A stretch of DNA of 53,118 nt from an uncultured Nitrospira sp. (GTDB lineage Bacteria; Nitrospirota; Nitrospiria; Nitrospirales; Nitrospiraceae). The translations under genes and the position numbers were made by a program. Below are positions 31,049 through 39,572 of the stretch, in pieces. How positions within the stretch are numbered: position 1 is the first letter of the stretch; every line of letters starts with the position of its first letter. The notes under the pieces were generated by a model. That model did not search any database. It saw nothing but the letters and a program-made list of their open reading frames with translations, and was not told where the DNA came from. The stretch is from positions 1 to 53,118 of the forward strand of contig CABVSA010000016.1 in the NCBI GenBank assembly GCA_902500805.1, given 5' to 3'.

Positions 31049-32053
31049 ATGATCAAAGCGATGAAGGACTTTCAGATCCCAATGCGGGTGGAAGTCGACA
31101 AGGATACACAGTCCCCCACATTCGGCCGCTTCACAACTGAAGCGTTTGAACGGGGGTTCGGTACCACGATTGGTAACGCCCTTCGCCGCATTTTGTTGTC
31201 GTCGCTTACAGGTGCTGCGGTGACCACTGTAAAGATCGAGGGGGTTGTTCATGAGTTTTCAACTATTTCCGGCGTCACAGAAGATGTCACGGCAATCATT
31301 CTGAATATTAAGAGTCTGCGCTTGGCACTCCATACGGATAAACCCAAGACCATTCGGCTGAAAAAGAAAGGGCCTGGCGAAGCGAAGGGGGCAGATATTC
31401 TTCACGACGCTGAGGTGACCATCCTCACCCCTGATTTGCATATCGCGACCCTCGACAAGGATGCTACTCTGGATATTGAGATGACAATCAAGCATGGGCG
31501 TGGGTATGTTCCGGCGGAACGTAACAAGGAAGAAGGATTGCCGATTGGTGTGATTGCCATCGACTCCGTGTTTTCTCCGATCAAGCGGGTAAACTTTCAT
31601 GTGGAAAATGCCCGTGTGGGTCGTATGACCGACTATGACAAGCTCGCGATGGAGATATGGACCGATGGCACGATCAGTCCAAGAGATGCTCTTTCCAATG
31701 CCGCCGGGATCTTACGAGAGCACTTGGATATCTTCATCAATCCAGAGGAGCGCAGCGAAGGGAAGAGTGAGGCAGGGTACGAGGAATCCCATCGAGAAGT
31801 GAATAAGAATCTATCGCGTAGCGTGAATGAATTGGAGTTATCTGTTCGGGCCGCCAATTGTTTGAAGAATGCGAATATCAAGACAATCGCCGACCTTGTC
31901 CAAAAGTCTGAAGGGGAGATGCTACGGACGAAGAACTTCGGCAAGAAATCTCTCAATGAAATAAAAGAAATTCTCACTGAAATGGGTCTTTCATTAGGAA
32001 CGAAGGTTGAGGCGGCGTCGTCTCCACACAACGGAAGTCCTAAATCGGAATGA
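31049..32053 (+). CDS. rpoA: DNA-directed RNA polymerase subunit alpha
   Basis: A 334-residue assembly platform of RNA polymerase. ATG 31049 (MIKAMKDFQIPMRVEVDKD) follows GGAGGG at 31037-31042; the open frame back to 31016 lacks a site. The N-terminal domain has RGFGTTIGNALRRILLSS-like wording (ERGFGTTIGNALRRILLSSL). The C-terminal domain, which binds UP elements and activators, starts about residue 255 and contains NCLKNANIKTIADLVQKSE and KNFGKKSLNEIKEIL. Confidence 0.99.
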   Translation: MIKAMKDFQIPMRVEVDKDTQSPTFGRFTTEAFERGFGTTIGNALRRILLSSLTGAAVTTVKIEGVVHEFSTISGVTEDVTAIILNIKSLRLALHTDKPKTIRLKKKGPGEAKGADILHDAEVTILTPDLHIATLDKDATLDIEMTIKHGRGYVPAERNKEEGLPIGVIAIDSVFSPIKRVNFHVENARVGRMTDYDKLAMEIWTDGTISPRDALSNAAGILREHLDIFINPEERSEGKSEAGYEESHREVNKNLSRSVNELELSVRAANCLKNANIKTIADLVQKSEGEMLRTKNFGKKSLNEIKEILTEMGLSLGTKVEAASSPHNGSPKSE

Positions 32054-32077
32054 TGATTCTTAGCCAAGGGGAACACC

Positions 32078-32509
32078 GTGCGACATAGAAAAAAAGGACG
32101 ACAACTTGGGCGACAGACCAAACACCGGGGGGCTCTTTTTAGAAACTTAGTCACCTCGTTGTTGGATCAAGAGCGTATCGAAACGACGGAAGCGAAAGCC
32201 AAGGAAATCAGAGGCTTTACCGATCGTATGATCACGCTTGGGAAGGAAGGAACGCTTCCTGCTCGACGGAGAGCTTTGGGATTTCTTCGAAGTAAGGCCG
32301 TTGTTTCGAAGCTTTTTGACGATGTTGCCGCAAGGTTTAAGGATCGTCCTGGCGGGTACACTAGGATCATTAAAACTCGTCGTCGGATTGGCGATGCTGC
32401 AGAAATGGTAGCCATTGAATTAGTTGCTCGTCAAGATACCACGGCACAAAAGAAAGCTGTCGTGAGCCAGGCACAGTCTTCACCAGCGGGGTCGAGCACG
32501 TCCACCTAG
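32078..32509 (+). CDS. rplQ: 50S ribosomal protein L17
   Basis: A 143-residue protein starting (M)[20 protein letters not shown]. The start is GTG 32078 after AAGGGGA. The signature [23 protein letters not shown] part ([20 protein letters not shown]) is present, then [20 protein letters not shown]. The core ends near residue 118; a Gln/Ser/Thr-rich tail follows. Last gene of the ribosomal block. Confidence 0.98.
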   Translation: MRHRKKGRQLGRQTKHRGALFRNLVTSLLDQERIETTEAKAKEIRGFTDRMITLGKEGTLPARRRALGFLRSKAVVSKLFDDVAARFKDRPGGYTRIIKTRRRIGDAAEMVAIELVARQDTTAQKKAVVSQAQSSPAGSSTST

Positions 32510-32541
32510 TTCTTTATCAGGCGAATAGGGCTTCGATATCC

Positions 32542-32580
32542 AAAGACTCCCATGCCTCTGTGCATGGGAGTCTTTTTTCT
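32542..32580 (+). terminator. Strong intrinsic terminator after rplQ
   Basis: A perfect 14-bp stem, AAAGACTCCCATGC (32542-32555) with GCATGGGAGTCTTT (32562-32575), has a 6-nt loop CTCTGT. The 3' arm runs into a T-rich tract continuing to about 32583. It lies 33 bp after the rplQ stop and closes the ribosomal block. Confidence 0.93.
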
Positions 32581-32594
32581 TTTCAATGGAGACG

Positions 32595-32623
32595 TTTACT
32601 TGATCTACCTCACCTGCTAAGAT
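32595..32623 (+). promoter_or_regulatory. Candidate sigma70 promoter before lptC
   Basis: TTTACT (32595-32600) and TAAGAT (32618-32623) with a 17-bp spacer, placed just after the terminator and about 38 bp before lptC. A promoter is expected here because the terminator isolates the lpt-rpoN group from upstream transcription. Each box deviates by two bases from consensus. Confidence 0.4.
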
Positions 32624-32660
32624 CGTGCCAGATATTGGTAGAAATTCATGATCCATATGT

Positions 32661-33251
32661 GTGGAGAATTATTCGGATATGTGGGAAATTTTCGCGCGCC
32701 GAACTCTTCTCTCCCTCAGTGTGCTCCTTACGATATTTCTTGGCTATCTCCTCTTCAGAAATGCAGCGTCTGCTCCTAGCAGCGGGCCTCTTTCGTCAGT
32801 TTCAATTGAAGAGGCAGATGCGAAGCTCGGGGAGTTTACGTTTACCCAGTCGAAAGGAGAGACTGTTGAATGGCAGATCCGTGCCAAGCAGGCGCGCCTC
32901 TTTGAGCAAGAAAAGCGGGCCGTTCTGCGTGAGGTTGTCTTGACGTTTTATGGGGGGGCCGGAGATGAAGTGACAGTTCAAGGTGAAGAGGGCACCTTCA
33001 ATACGGCAACCAAAGATTTTGTATTGGCCAATCAAAAAGCCCCTATCGTTGTGCAAACAAGGAGCGGGTACACGATTTACACGAACCGACTGGAATGGAT
33101 TGAGGCCGTGCAAGAAATTCGGACAGCCGCTCCAGTTCGAATCGTGGGCCATGGCCTGGAGATTCGTGGGCAAGGCCTGATGGGGCGAATACCATCGGAA
33201 GAGTTTGAGATACTCCAAGATGTCCATGTGGATCTGGTGTCTGCTTCTTAG
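32661..33251 (+). CDS. lptC: LPS export protein LptC
   Basis: A 196-residue protein (GTG 32661; ATG 32679 is an alternative giving 190). One N-terminal membrane anchor (LLSLSVLLTIFLGYLLF, about 17-33) is followed by a periplasmic beta-jellyroll domain of the LptC type. In this family it takes LPS from LptBFG and hands it to LptA. Sequence identity is low as usual for LptC; the call rests on the anchor, the size, the VEWQIRAKQARLF / YTIYTNRLEW pattern and the lptA-lptB neighbours. It overlaps the start of lptA by about 30 nt. Confidence 0.85.
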   Translation: MENYSDMWEIFARRTLLSLSVLLTIFLGYLLFRNAASAPSSGPLSSVSIEEADAKLGEFTFTQSKGETVEWQIRAKQARLFEQEKRAVLREVVLTFYGGAGDEVTVQGEEGTFNTATKDFVLANQKAPIVVQTRSGYTIYTNRLEWIEAVQEIRTAAPVRIVGHGLEIRGQGLMGRIPSEEFEILQDVHVDLVSAS

Positions 33252-33831
33252 TGTTGTATTGTCAGGATCTTCGGCAGCCGCTCCCACATCTGACTCTGGG
33301 AGTCTGAAGCGGAGTGTAGAGGCCCCTGGTGTTCCAACGACCATCACTTCCAATCGGATGACGGTACGGAATCAGGATAGCCAGGCTGTTTTCGAGGGGA
33401 CAGTCGTGCTCACTCGAGGCTCCTTGATCGTGCACTCAGATAAGATGGTGGTATCGTTCCTGCCAAAGAACTCTCATGGTGGGGCTCCGGCACGGAAGGG
33501 AGACGAGCCACGTGAGTCCGCTCAAGCCTCATCCATCTCTCCGCCTGGGCATCCAGGATCAACAATGTCGAGCCGCTCGGTGAATCGTGTGGAAGCAATT
33601 GGAGAGGCGCATCAGGTCAAAATCAAATATGAAAATGGCAATGCGACCTGCCAAAAGGCTGTGTACTTTGCAGACGCTGAGAAAGTCGTGTTGACCGGCG
33701 AACCAGTGGCTTGGGAAAAGGGGACGCGTGTCAGTGGTAAGCAGATTACTCTCTATCTGGCAGAAGAACGTAGCGTAGTCGAAGGAGGATCCCATATCCG
33801 GATTGAAAGTGAAGGACAGTATGGACAATGA
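33220..33831 (+). CDS. lptA: LPS transport periplasmic protein LptA
   Basis: A 203-residue OstA-type protein that forms the periplasmic bridge for LPS. ATG 33220 (MSMWIWCLLLSVVLSGSSAA) gives a good signal peptide with cleavage after about residue 22; ATG 33226 would also serve. The OstA pattern TTITSNRMTVRNQDSQAVFE and GTVVLTRGSLIVHSDKM is clear. About 35 Pro/Ser/Gly-rich residues (LPKNSHGG to MSSRSVN) are inserted between the strands before VEAIGEAHQVKI. The stop overlaps lptB as ATGA. Confidence 0.88.
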   Translation: MSMWIWCLLLSVVLSGSSAAAPTSDSGSLKRSVEAPGVPTTITSNRMTVRNQDSQAVFEGTVVLTRGSLIVHSDKMVVSFLPKNSHGGAPARKGDEPRESAQASSISPPGHPGSTMSSRSVNRVEAIGEAHQVKIKYENGNATCQKAVYFADAEKVVLTGEPVAWEKGTRVSGKQITLYLAEERSVVEGGSHIRIESEGQYGQ

Positions 33832-34610
33832 CTCCAAGGGTTGAGGAAGAACCGAAGATGCTGGCGGCGAGCGTAGCACTAGCGAGTGGTACATCACTGT
33901 GGGCGAACGGATTAGTGAAAAGCTTTCGTGGCCGAAAGGTCGTGAAAGGCGTGGCAATCGAAGTCTTTGCGGGTGAAGTGGTGGGTCTTCTTGGACCTAA
34001 TGGAGCTGGGAAGACGACGATTTTTGACATGATGGTCGGGTTATGCCAGCCGGATGCTGGAGAGATCACCTTCAAAGGTGAATCCGTGACGAACCTTCCA
34101 ATGTACAAACGAGCGCGTAAGGGTATCGGGTATCTGCCACAGGAGTCGTCCGTGTTTCGCCGTCTCTCGGTGGAAGACAATGTTCTGGCCATTCTTGAAA
34201 TGCTGGGATATGCTCGTCAGGATCGGAATGAACGGGTCGATGCCCTGCTCAAAGAATTGGACCTTGGGCACATTCGAAAAAGTATGGCGTATGCCCTTTC
34301 CGGCGGCGAACGCCGGCGATTAGAGATTACGCGTGCGTTGGCTGCCGCTCCATCCTTTATGCTGCTGGATGAGCCATTCGCCGGCATTGATCCGATTGCG
34401 GTGGCAGATATTCAACAGATCATTATTCGGCTGAAAGTGAAAGGGATCGGTATCTTAATTACCGATCATAATGTTCAGGAAACGCTCTCCATCGTTGATC
34501 GAGCGTACATTATTAATGAAGGCGAGATCTTAGAGTCGGGCCCTCCGGCCGTGATTGTCCAGAGCGAAACAGCCAGGGCGGTCTATCTTGGAGAACAGTT
34601 TAAATTGTAG
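33828..34610 (+). CDS. lptB: LPS export ABC transporter ATPase LptB
   Basis: A 260-residue cytoplasmic ATPase that powers LPS extraction by LptFG. Walker A is GPNGAGKTT, the Q-loop lies in YLPQESSVFRRLSVEDNV, the signature is LSGGERRRLEITRALA, and Walker B is FMLLDEPFAGIDPIAV, followed by the His switch in ITDHNVQETL. These are LptB-specific wordings. It has about 20 extra N-terminal residues before the domain. lptF and lptG are not in the window. Confidence 0.96.
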   Translation: MTPRVEEEPKMLAASVALASGTSLWANGLVKSFRGRKVVKGVAIEVFAGEVVGLLGPNGAGKTTIFDMMVGLCQPDAGEITFKGESVTNLPMYKRARKGIGYLPQESSVFRRLSVEDNVLAILEMLGYARQDRNERVDALLKELDLGHIRKSMAYALSGGERRRLEITRALAAAPSFMLLDEPFAGIDPIAVADIQQIIIRLKVKGIGILITDHNVQETLSIVDRAYIINEGEILESGPPAVIVQSETARAVYLGEQFKL

Positions 34611-34628
34611 GAAAGTAACCGGTTGACC

Positions 34629-36134
34629 ATGAAACTGCGTCTTGATCTCAAGCTTAGCCAAAAACTCATCATGACGCCACAACTGCAGCAGGCGATTAAG
34701 TTGTTGCAGTTGTCGCGACTTGAATTGCAACAGAGCCTGACGCAGCACCTCTTGGAAAATCCGCTGCTTGACGAAGTCCAGTCCGACGTCGAAGATGGCG
34801 AATTATCAGCCCATGAGGGGAAGGCTGAAGAAGTTGCGGTGGCGGCTGGGCAGGAACAAAGCATTCAGGATGAATCGAGGGAGGAGCGGGGGGCACCGGA
34901 AGAGTTCTCCGCATCAGGTTGGGAAGAGTACATCGGCAGAGATCGGCGGGGTGGGGATTCCGAATATGCATCCGCGCCGGATGAGCTGCCGTCCTATGAG
35001 CAGACGGTGGCCAAGCCTACCTCTCTGGAGGAACATCTGCTCTGGCAGTTATCTCTTTCGACACTCACGGATCATGAGAAAACAGTCGGCCGTTTGATTA
35101 TTGGGAATTTAGATGACGACGGCTATCTTCGCATTTCGTTAGCTGAGGTCATTGCTGGAACGACCTTTGCGGAGTCGGAGGCGGAGTCCGTCCTCAAGGA
35201 CATTCAAACCTTTGACCCAACGGGAGTGGCTGCCAGGGATCTTCCGGAATGTCTTCTCTTGCAGTTGCGGCATTTAGGCCGTAATCCGTTCGGGTCGCTT
35301 GGGGCCCCTCCTGGGGCGCTCAAGGGAGCGGTCATTGAAGCCATTGTGCTCCATCATTTGAAAGATCTGGAGCGGAGACAATATGCAAAGGTGGCGAAGG
35401 CGCTGAATGTCACGGTCGAGGATGTGTTTCAAGCAACTAAGGTGATTGGGGAGCTAGAACCAAAACCAGGGCGACCGTTTATCAATACTCAGAACTACGT
35501 GATCGTGCCGGATGTGTTTGTGGTCAAGAACGAAGGCGAGTGGGTTGTGTTGTTAAATGATGACGGGCTGCCCCGTATGAGAATCAGTCCGTATTATAAA
35601 CAGCTTATTTCGTCCGGGCAGGGTGGTGCGCCTGAAACGAAGGCTTATATGGATGAAAAGATGAGGGCTGCCCAGTGGGTGATTCGAAGCATCGAGCAGC
35701 GTAATAGAACGATCGTGAAGGTGGTCTCGAGCATCGTTAAATTTCAAGAGGAGTTTTTTGAGCATGGAGTGCAGTATCTGAAGCCCTTAGTCTTGAAGCA
35801 GGTAGCAGAAGATATTGGAATGCACGAGTCCACGATCAGTCGAGTCACAGCCAATAAGTACATGTATTGTCCGCAAGGTATGTTAGAGCTGAAGTTCTTC
35901 TTCAATGCCGGACTCCAGCGAGCTGACGAACCGTCCGGCATGCACTCTTCGGTATCGGTTCGAGATATGATCAAGATTATGGTGGGTGAGGAGGATGCCA
36001 AGCGACCATTGAAAGACGAAGAGATTGCGGCCAGGCTTTTTACTCAGGGTGTGCGCATTGCGAGGCGGACGGTAGCGAAGTATCGGGCGGAGTTGAATAT
36101 TGCTTCAGCAAGTCAGCGAAAACAGTTTTTTTGA
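34629..36134 (+). CDS. rpoN: RNA polymerase sigma-54 factor RpoN
   Basis: A 501-residue alternative sigma factor recognising -24/-12 promoters and needing an enhancer-binding ATPase. ATG 34629 (MKLRLDLKLSQKLIMTPQLQ) is the family start. Region I is glutamine/leucine rich (QQAIKLLQLSRLELQQ). An acidic region II follows (about 45-125). The core-binding domain and HTH lead to ESTISRVTANKY and, near the C-terminus, the RpoN box ARRTVAKYR. Position downstream of lptB is conserved in many Gram-negatives. A matching promoter is found at 51936-51951. Confidence 0.98.
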   Translation: MKLRLDLKLSQKLIMTPQLQQAIKLLQLSRLELQQSLTQHLLENPLLDEVQSDVEDGELSAHEGKAEEVAVAAGQEQSIQDESREERGAPEEFSASGWEEYIGRDRRGGDSEYASAPDELPSYEQTVAKPTSLEEHLLWQLSLSTLTDHEKTVGRLIIGNLDDDGYLRISLAEVIAGTTFAESEAESVLKDIQTFDPTGVAARDLPECLLLQLRHLGRNPFGSLGAPPGALKGAVIEAIVLHHLKDLERRQYAKVAKALNVTVEDVFQATKVIGELEPKPGRPFINTQNYVIVPDVFVVKNEGEWVVLLNDDGLPRMRISPYYKQLISSGQGGAPETKAYMDEKMRAAQWVIRSIEQRNRTIVKVVSSIVKFQEEFFEHGVQYLKPLVLKQVAEDIGMHESTISRVTANKYMYCPQGMLELKFFFNAGLQRADEPSGMHSSVSVRDMIKIMVGEEDAKRPLKDEEIAARLFTQGVRIARRTVAKYRAELNIASASQRKQFF

Positions 36135-36177
36135 TGAGGGTGGTACCGTATCAGGCTGGAACAAATGGGAGGTAGGC

Positions 36178-36501
36178 ATGACATTAAAAATCACAGGCCG
36201 CCACATGGACGTAACGCCAGCGCTGAGAAGTTATGTCGAAGCTCGATTGAGCCGACTGGATCGGTATGGGTTAAAGGTTGAGTCGTTACAGGTCATATTG
36301 GGAGTTGAAAAACTTCAACACAAGGCAGAAGTTACCGGCATTGTGAGCGGAAAGCGCGTACAAGCAAAGATCACAACGCCAGAGATGTATGCCACCATCG
36401 ATGCGCTTGTCGACCGTGTCGATGCGCAGTTTCGGAAATTAAAGGAACGTCTTGTTAGCCACAAACCAGACAAGCCAAAAAAACGAGCATTGGTTTCCTG
36501 A
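36178..36501 (+). CDS. hpf: Ribosome hibernation promoting factor (short HPF/YfiA family)
   Basis: A 107-residue protein; the family binds the 30S decoding region and inactivates ribosomes in stationary phase. ATG 36178 (MTLKITGRHMDVTPALRSYV) follows GGGAGGTAGGC; the in-frame region upstream overlaps rpoN. The beta-alpha-beta fold pattern and MYATIDALVDRVDAQFRKLK are typical. The C-terminal dimerisation domain of long HPF is absent, so it is the short type. Downstream of rpoN, its usual place. Confidence 0.93.
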   Translation: MTLKITGRHMDVTPALRSYVEARLSRLDRYGLKVESLQVILGVEKLQHKAEVTGIVSGKRVQAKITTPEMYATIDALVDRVDAQFRKLKERLVSHKPDKPKKRALVS

Positions 36502-36685
36502 AAGGGACTGCTTGGGAAACGCGCAGTGAGGAATCTGGCCTCATTGGTTCGTAGGGTCTGCCGCGTGGCGTAAGCTCTGTGTAGGGAAGGACTTGTAGGG
36601 CGTTTCTCCTCGAGAGAGCCTATGACCAGGGGTGTCATCGTTCGTGGATTGCCGTCCGGGGATTCAGGAGGACGAACGGAGTCTC

Positions 36686-37552
36686 ATGGCGCAACTTAAT
36701 CTGGTCATCATCAGTGGACTGTCAGGATCTGGGAAGTCCTATGCGTTGAAGGCATTCGAGGATGCCGGGTATTTCTGTATTGATAATCTTCCTCCTGCTC
36801 TCCTCCCGACCTTTGTCGATCTCTGCCACCAGCAACATAGTGAAATCGCAAACGTTGCGCTCGGCGTTGACGTGCGAGAACGAGGATTTTTTGCGGATTT
36901 TGTGGGGATTCTTGAGCGGATCAAAGCTCTTGGCCATGCCGTGCAGGTGCTATTCCTCGAGGCTAGGGAGGAGGTGCTCATCCGGCGGTTTTCTGAATCT
37001 CGGCGACCTCATCCTCTTTTGCCCCATCGACCCGTTGGGGAGGGGATCCGATTTGAAAAGGAACGGATCGCTGAGTTGCGGCGACAGGCGGATCGGATCA
37101 TCGATACATCGGATCTTACCGTGCATGAACTTGGTGATCTGCTGGGGAAGGAGTTTTTGCGGAACTCATCCGATCGGCGACTTACTATCTCGTTTTTAGC
37201 ATTCGGGTATAAGTTCGGAGTGCCGTACGATATTGATCTCTTGTTCGATGTGCGCTTTCTGAAAAACCCTTTCTTTGTGCCGGATCTCAAGCCGCTGTCT
37301 GGCAAGGATGACCAGGTTCGTAAGTTCGTGCTGGCGGATTCGGAGGCGATTGCGTTCATTGAACATGTCGAAGGGCTTCTCAAGTTTCTCCTGCCGCTGT
37401 ATCAGCGGGAACGGCGTAGCTATCTCACCATTGCAATCGGATGTACCGGTGGGCGGCACCGCTCAGTGGTGATTGCCGGACATCTTTGTGAGCGATTTGC
37501 GGAGCTGGGCTACCAAGTAGGCATCAAATATAGAGATATTGATAAATCCTAG
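36686..37552 (+). CDS. rapZ: RNase adapter / nucleotide-binding protein RapZ
   Basis: A 288-residue P-loop protein. In E. coli it guides RNase E to the sRNA GlmZ; elsewhere its role is less clear. ATG 36686 (MAQLNLVIISGLSGSGKSYA) follows AGGAGGAC at 36667-36674. Walker A is GLSGSGKS (residues 11-18), and the C-terminal domain contains the hallmark IAIGCTGGRHRSVVIAGHL. Between hpf and this gene other bacteria often have ptsN or hprK; here 36502-36685 holds no gene. Confidence 0.95.
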   Translation: MAQLNLVIISGLSGSGKSYALKAFEDAGYFCIDNLPPALLPTFVDLCHQQHSEIANVALGVDVRERGFFADFVGILERIKALGHAVQVLFLEAREEVLIRRFSESRRPHPLLPHRPVGEGIRFEKERIAELRRQADRIIDTSDLTVHELGDLLGKEFLRNSSDRRLTISFLAFGYKFGVPYDIDLLFDVRFLKNPFFVPDLKPLSGKDDQVRKFVLADSEAIAFIEHVEGLLKFLLPLYQRERRSYLTIAIGCTGGRHRSVVIAGHLCERFAELGYQVGIKYRDIDKS

Positions 37553-37613
37553 CTCCTGATTGGCCTTATCCCGACCGGCTTCTTTCCTCCGTACGTCACT
37601 TCCAGCGGTTTCC

Positions 37614-37641
37614 TTGACAGGTCGAGCATATTGACTATACT
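37614..37641 (+). promoter_or_regulatory. Sigma70 promoter before the HTH gene and pil operon
   Basis: TTGACA (37614-37619) and TATACT (37636-37641) with a 16-bp spacer. The -35 box is perfect and the -10 box differs at one base. A start site would fall at about 37648-37650, on the ATG of the next gene, so either the transcript is leaderless or a later start codon is used. Confidence 0.7.
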
Positions 37642-37648
37642 TGCCTTT

Positions 37649-37900
37649 ATGAGTAGTAAGGGTCGTGTGTTGGGTGTAAATACTACAGTGAAAAAGCGTA
37701 CAGTTGATAATGGAGATACAGGAATTAAGGCCAATCAGGTATGCCAATTATTCGACATTTCCAAGGCAACACTCTTTCGATGGGAACGAGAAGGGGTTAT
37801 TGCACGGCCCGCACGCGATTGGAGGAACTGGCGACTCTATACACCGAAGAATGTGGATGAAATTGAGAAAGTCATTTGTGCCAGGAAACGCGTCGTGTAG
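37649..37900 (+). CDS. Small helix-turn-helix (MerR-like) DNA-binding protein
   Basis: A product of 83 residues from ATG 37649. Residues from GIKANQVCQLFDISKATLF to RWEREGVIARPARDWRNWR form a winged-helix/MerR-type DNA-binding head: the A-x-x-C-x-L-F-x-I-S-K-A-T-L-F-R-W helix-turn-helix, then the wing with R-x-W-R-L-Y. No effector or dimerisation helix follows. Start uncertain: ATG 37649 would be leaderless with the mapped promoter, while TTG 37670 has AAGGG 7 nt upstream. It lies 15 bp ahead of pilM, so it may regulate the pilus operon; that is inference. Confidence 0.7.
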   Translation: MSSKGRVLGVNTTVKKRTVDNGDTGIKANQVCQLFDISKATLFRWEREGVIARPARDWRNWRLYTPKNVDEIEKVICARKRVV

Positions 37901-37914
37901 AGTTCAGGTGACAC

Positions 37915-39021
37915 ATGCTGAGTTCATTAAAAAAGCTTGTTGAGACGGACGTAATCTCAATGTTGACCCCCCGTCGGCAGCTTGTGGGGCTTGATATTGG
38001 ATCAAGCGCAATTAAGGTGGCACAACTCAAGGAAAGTAAGGGCCGGTACTTTCTTCAAAAGTTTGGGGTGAAGCCGCTTGAACCAGAAGTGATTGTCGAT
38101 GGGACCGTGATGGATGAGGGGCGTGTGGTCTCAGCCATACAGGAACTATTTGAGGAAACGAACATCAAGAATAAGCACGTCGCCGTGTCCATCTCGGGGC
38201 ATGCCGTCATCGTAAAAAAGATAAGTCTTCCTCCTATGCCAGATGAAGAACTTGAAGGGCAAGTCAAGCTAGCAGCCGAGCAATATATCCCTTTCGATAT
38301 CAACGAAGTCAATATCGATTTCCATGTGTTACCGCCGGACCCATCAAGCGACAGCCAGGGGGACATGGCGGTGATACTTGTCGCAGCTAAAAAGGACAAA
38401 ATCAATGAGCTGACGGAGCTTGTGAAAACCGCCAAGCTTATTCCGATGGTGATGGACGTCGATGCGTTCGCGATCGAAAATATGCATGGAATCAACTATC
38501 CATTGGCACAAGAAGAAACAACCGCCCTGGTCAATCTAGGTGCCAGTGTCATGAATGTGAACATCATACGTGCCGGTTCATCTCTCTTTACGCGAGATAT
38601 TCCGCTGGGTGGGAACAGATACACGGAGGCGATCCAGCGGGAAATGGGGCTCTCCTTCGAGGAAGCGGAAGAAAGTAAAAAGAAGGAGGGAAACGGGGAA
38701 CCCACAGGGATGTCGGTCGGGAACGTTCTCGACAGTGTGAATGCCGAAGTGGCTTCCGAGATTGCCCGAACGGTGGATTATTTCAAAACCTCTGGTGCCA
38801 ACGTTGATCTTAACCGCGTACTAGTCTGCGGGGGTGTTGCCAGGGTGAAAGGGCTGATTCAGCAGCTGAGTGATCGAATGCAAGTCCCCGTGGAAATGGC
38901 TGATCCCTTCGCCGAGATCGATACTGCGGGGTGTGAGATGGACCCAGATCTCCTTGCGGAGCTCGCACCCTCAGCGGCCGTCGGGATTGGGTTGGCCTTA
39001 CGGGCAGTGGGTGACCGATGA
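37915..39021 (+). CDS. pilM: Type IV pilus assembly protein PilM
   Basis: A 368-residue actin-like cytoplasmic ATPase that binds the PilN N-terminus. It starts MLSSLKKLVETDVISML, then LVGLDIGSSAIKVAQLKESK (phosphate-1 loop), and later ALVNLGASVMNVNIIRAGSS and VLVCGGVARVKGLIQQLSDR. The wording is characteristic of PilM (SHS2/FtsA-like). The stop overlaps pilN as ATGA, so the operon is tightly coupled. Confidence 0.97.
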   Translation: MLSSLKKLVETDVISMLTPRRQLVGLDIGSSAIKVAQLKESKGRYFLQKFGVKPLEPEVIVDGTVMDEGRVVSAIQELFEETNIKNKHVAVSISGHAVIVKKISLPPMPDEELEGQVKLAAEQYIPFDINEVNIDFHVLPPDPSSDSQGDMAVILVAAKKDKINELTELVKTAKLIPMVMDVDAFAIENMHGINYPLAQEETTALVNLGASVMNVNIIRAGSSLFTRDIPLGGNRYTEAIQREMGLSFEEAEESKKKEGNGEPTGMSVGNVLDSVNAEVASEIARTVDYFKTSGANVDLNRVLVCGGVARVKGLIQQLSDRMQVPVEMADPFAEIDTAGCEMDPDLLAELAPSAAVGIGLALRAVGDR

Positions 39022-39572
39022 TACGGATTAACCTTCTTCCGGGCGGTTCAAAAGGGCGACAGGCAAAGCCGCAGCATGATGTGCGGGCCCAAGCAATCCT
39101 TGGTGTGGGGGTCGTCGTGGTGACGCTGGCGGGTTGTTGGTGGTATTCCGCCGCGTTGGACAGCGAGCTGGAAGCGAGGCAGGAGGAGAAGCAGACGAAG
39201 GAAAAGCAAGTGGCTCAGCTGAAAGAGCAGGTTAAACAAGTTCAGGACTTTGAGCAAAAGAAGAAGCTGCTGGAGGACAAGAATCGGATCATTGATCAGC
39301 TTGAACAATCAAGGATGGGGCCTGTGAAGGCACTCGATCATGTCAGCCAGAGCCTCGAACCGCTCAAAGTGTGGCTGACCAAGCTGGGTGTTGCTTCAGA
39401 AACAGTCGAGTTGGAAGGAAAGGCATTAACCAACGACGACGTGGTGGAATTCGTGAACAACTTGCGTCGAACGGACTATTTTACCGGTATTAATCTGCAA
39501 GAAAGTAAGGCCGCGGTGGAGAATAAGATCAATCTCTATCAATTTCGGTTGGCGTTTCGCCTAAAGGGATGA
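39018..39572 (+). CDS. pilN: Type IV pilus assembly protein PilN
   Basis: A 184-residue bitopic inner-membrane protein of the alignment complex. The extreme N-terminus MIRINLLPGG is the PilM-binding motif. One membrane segment follows (AILGVGVVVVTLAGCWWYSA, about 27-46), then a coiled coil rich in Glu/Lys/Gln (about 50-100) and a ferredoxin-like periplasmic domain. Stop overlaps pilO (ATGA). Confidence 0.95.
   Translation: MIRINLLPGGSKGRQAKPQHDVRAQAILGVGVVVVTLAGCWWYSAALDSELEARQEEKQTKEKQVAQLKEQVKQVQDFEQKKKLLEDKNRIIDQLEQSRMGPVKALDHVSQSLEPLKVWLTKLGVASETVELEGKALTNDDVVEFVNNLRRTDYFTGINLQESKAAVENKINLYQFRLAFRLKG

Noticed and set aside
37704..37943. A 79-codon frame overlapping the HTH gene in another frame
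   Set aside because: The HTH frame has a recognisable DNA-binding motif and a promoter; this frame has neither and runs into pilM.
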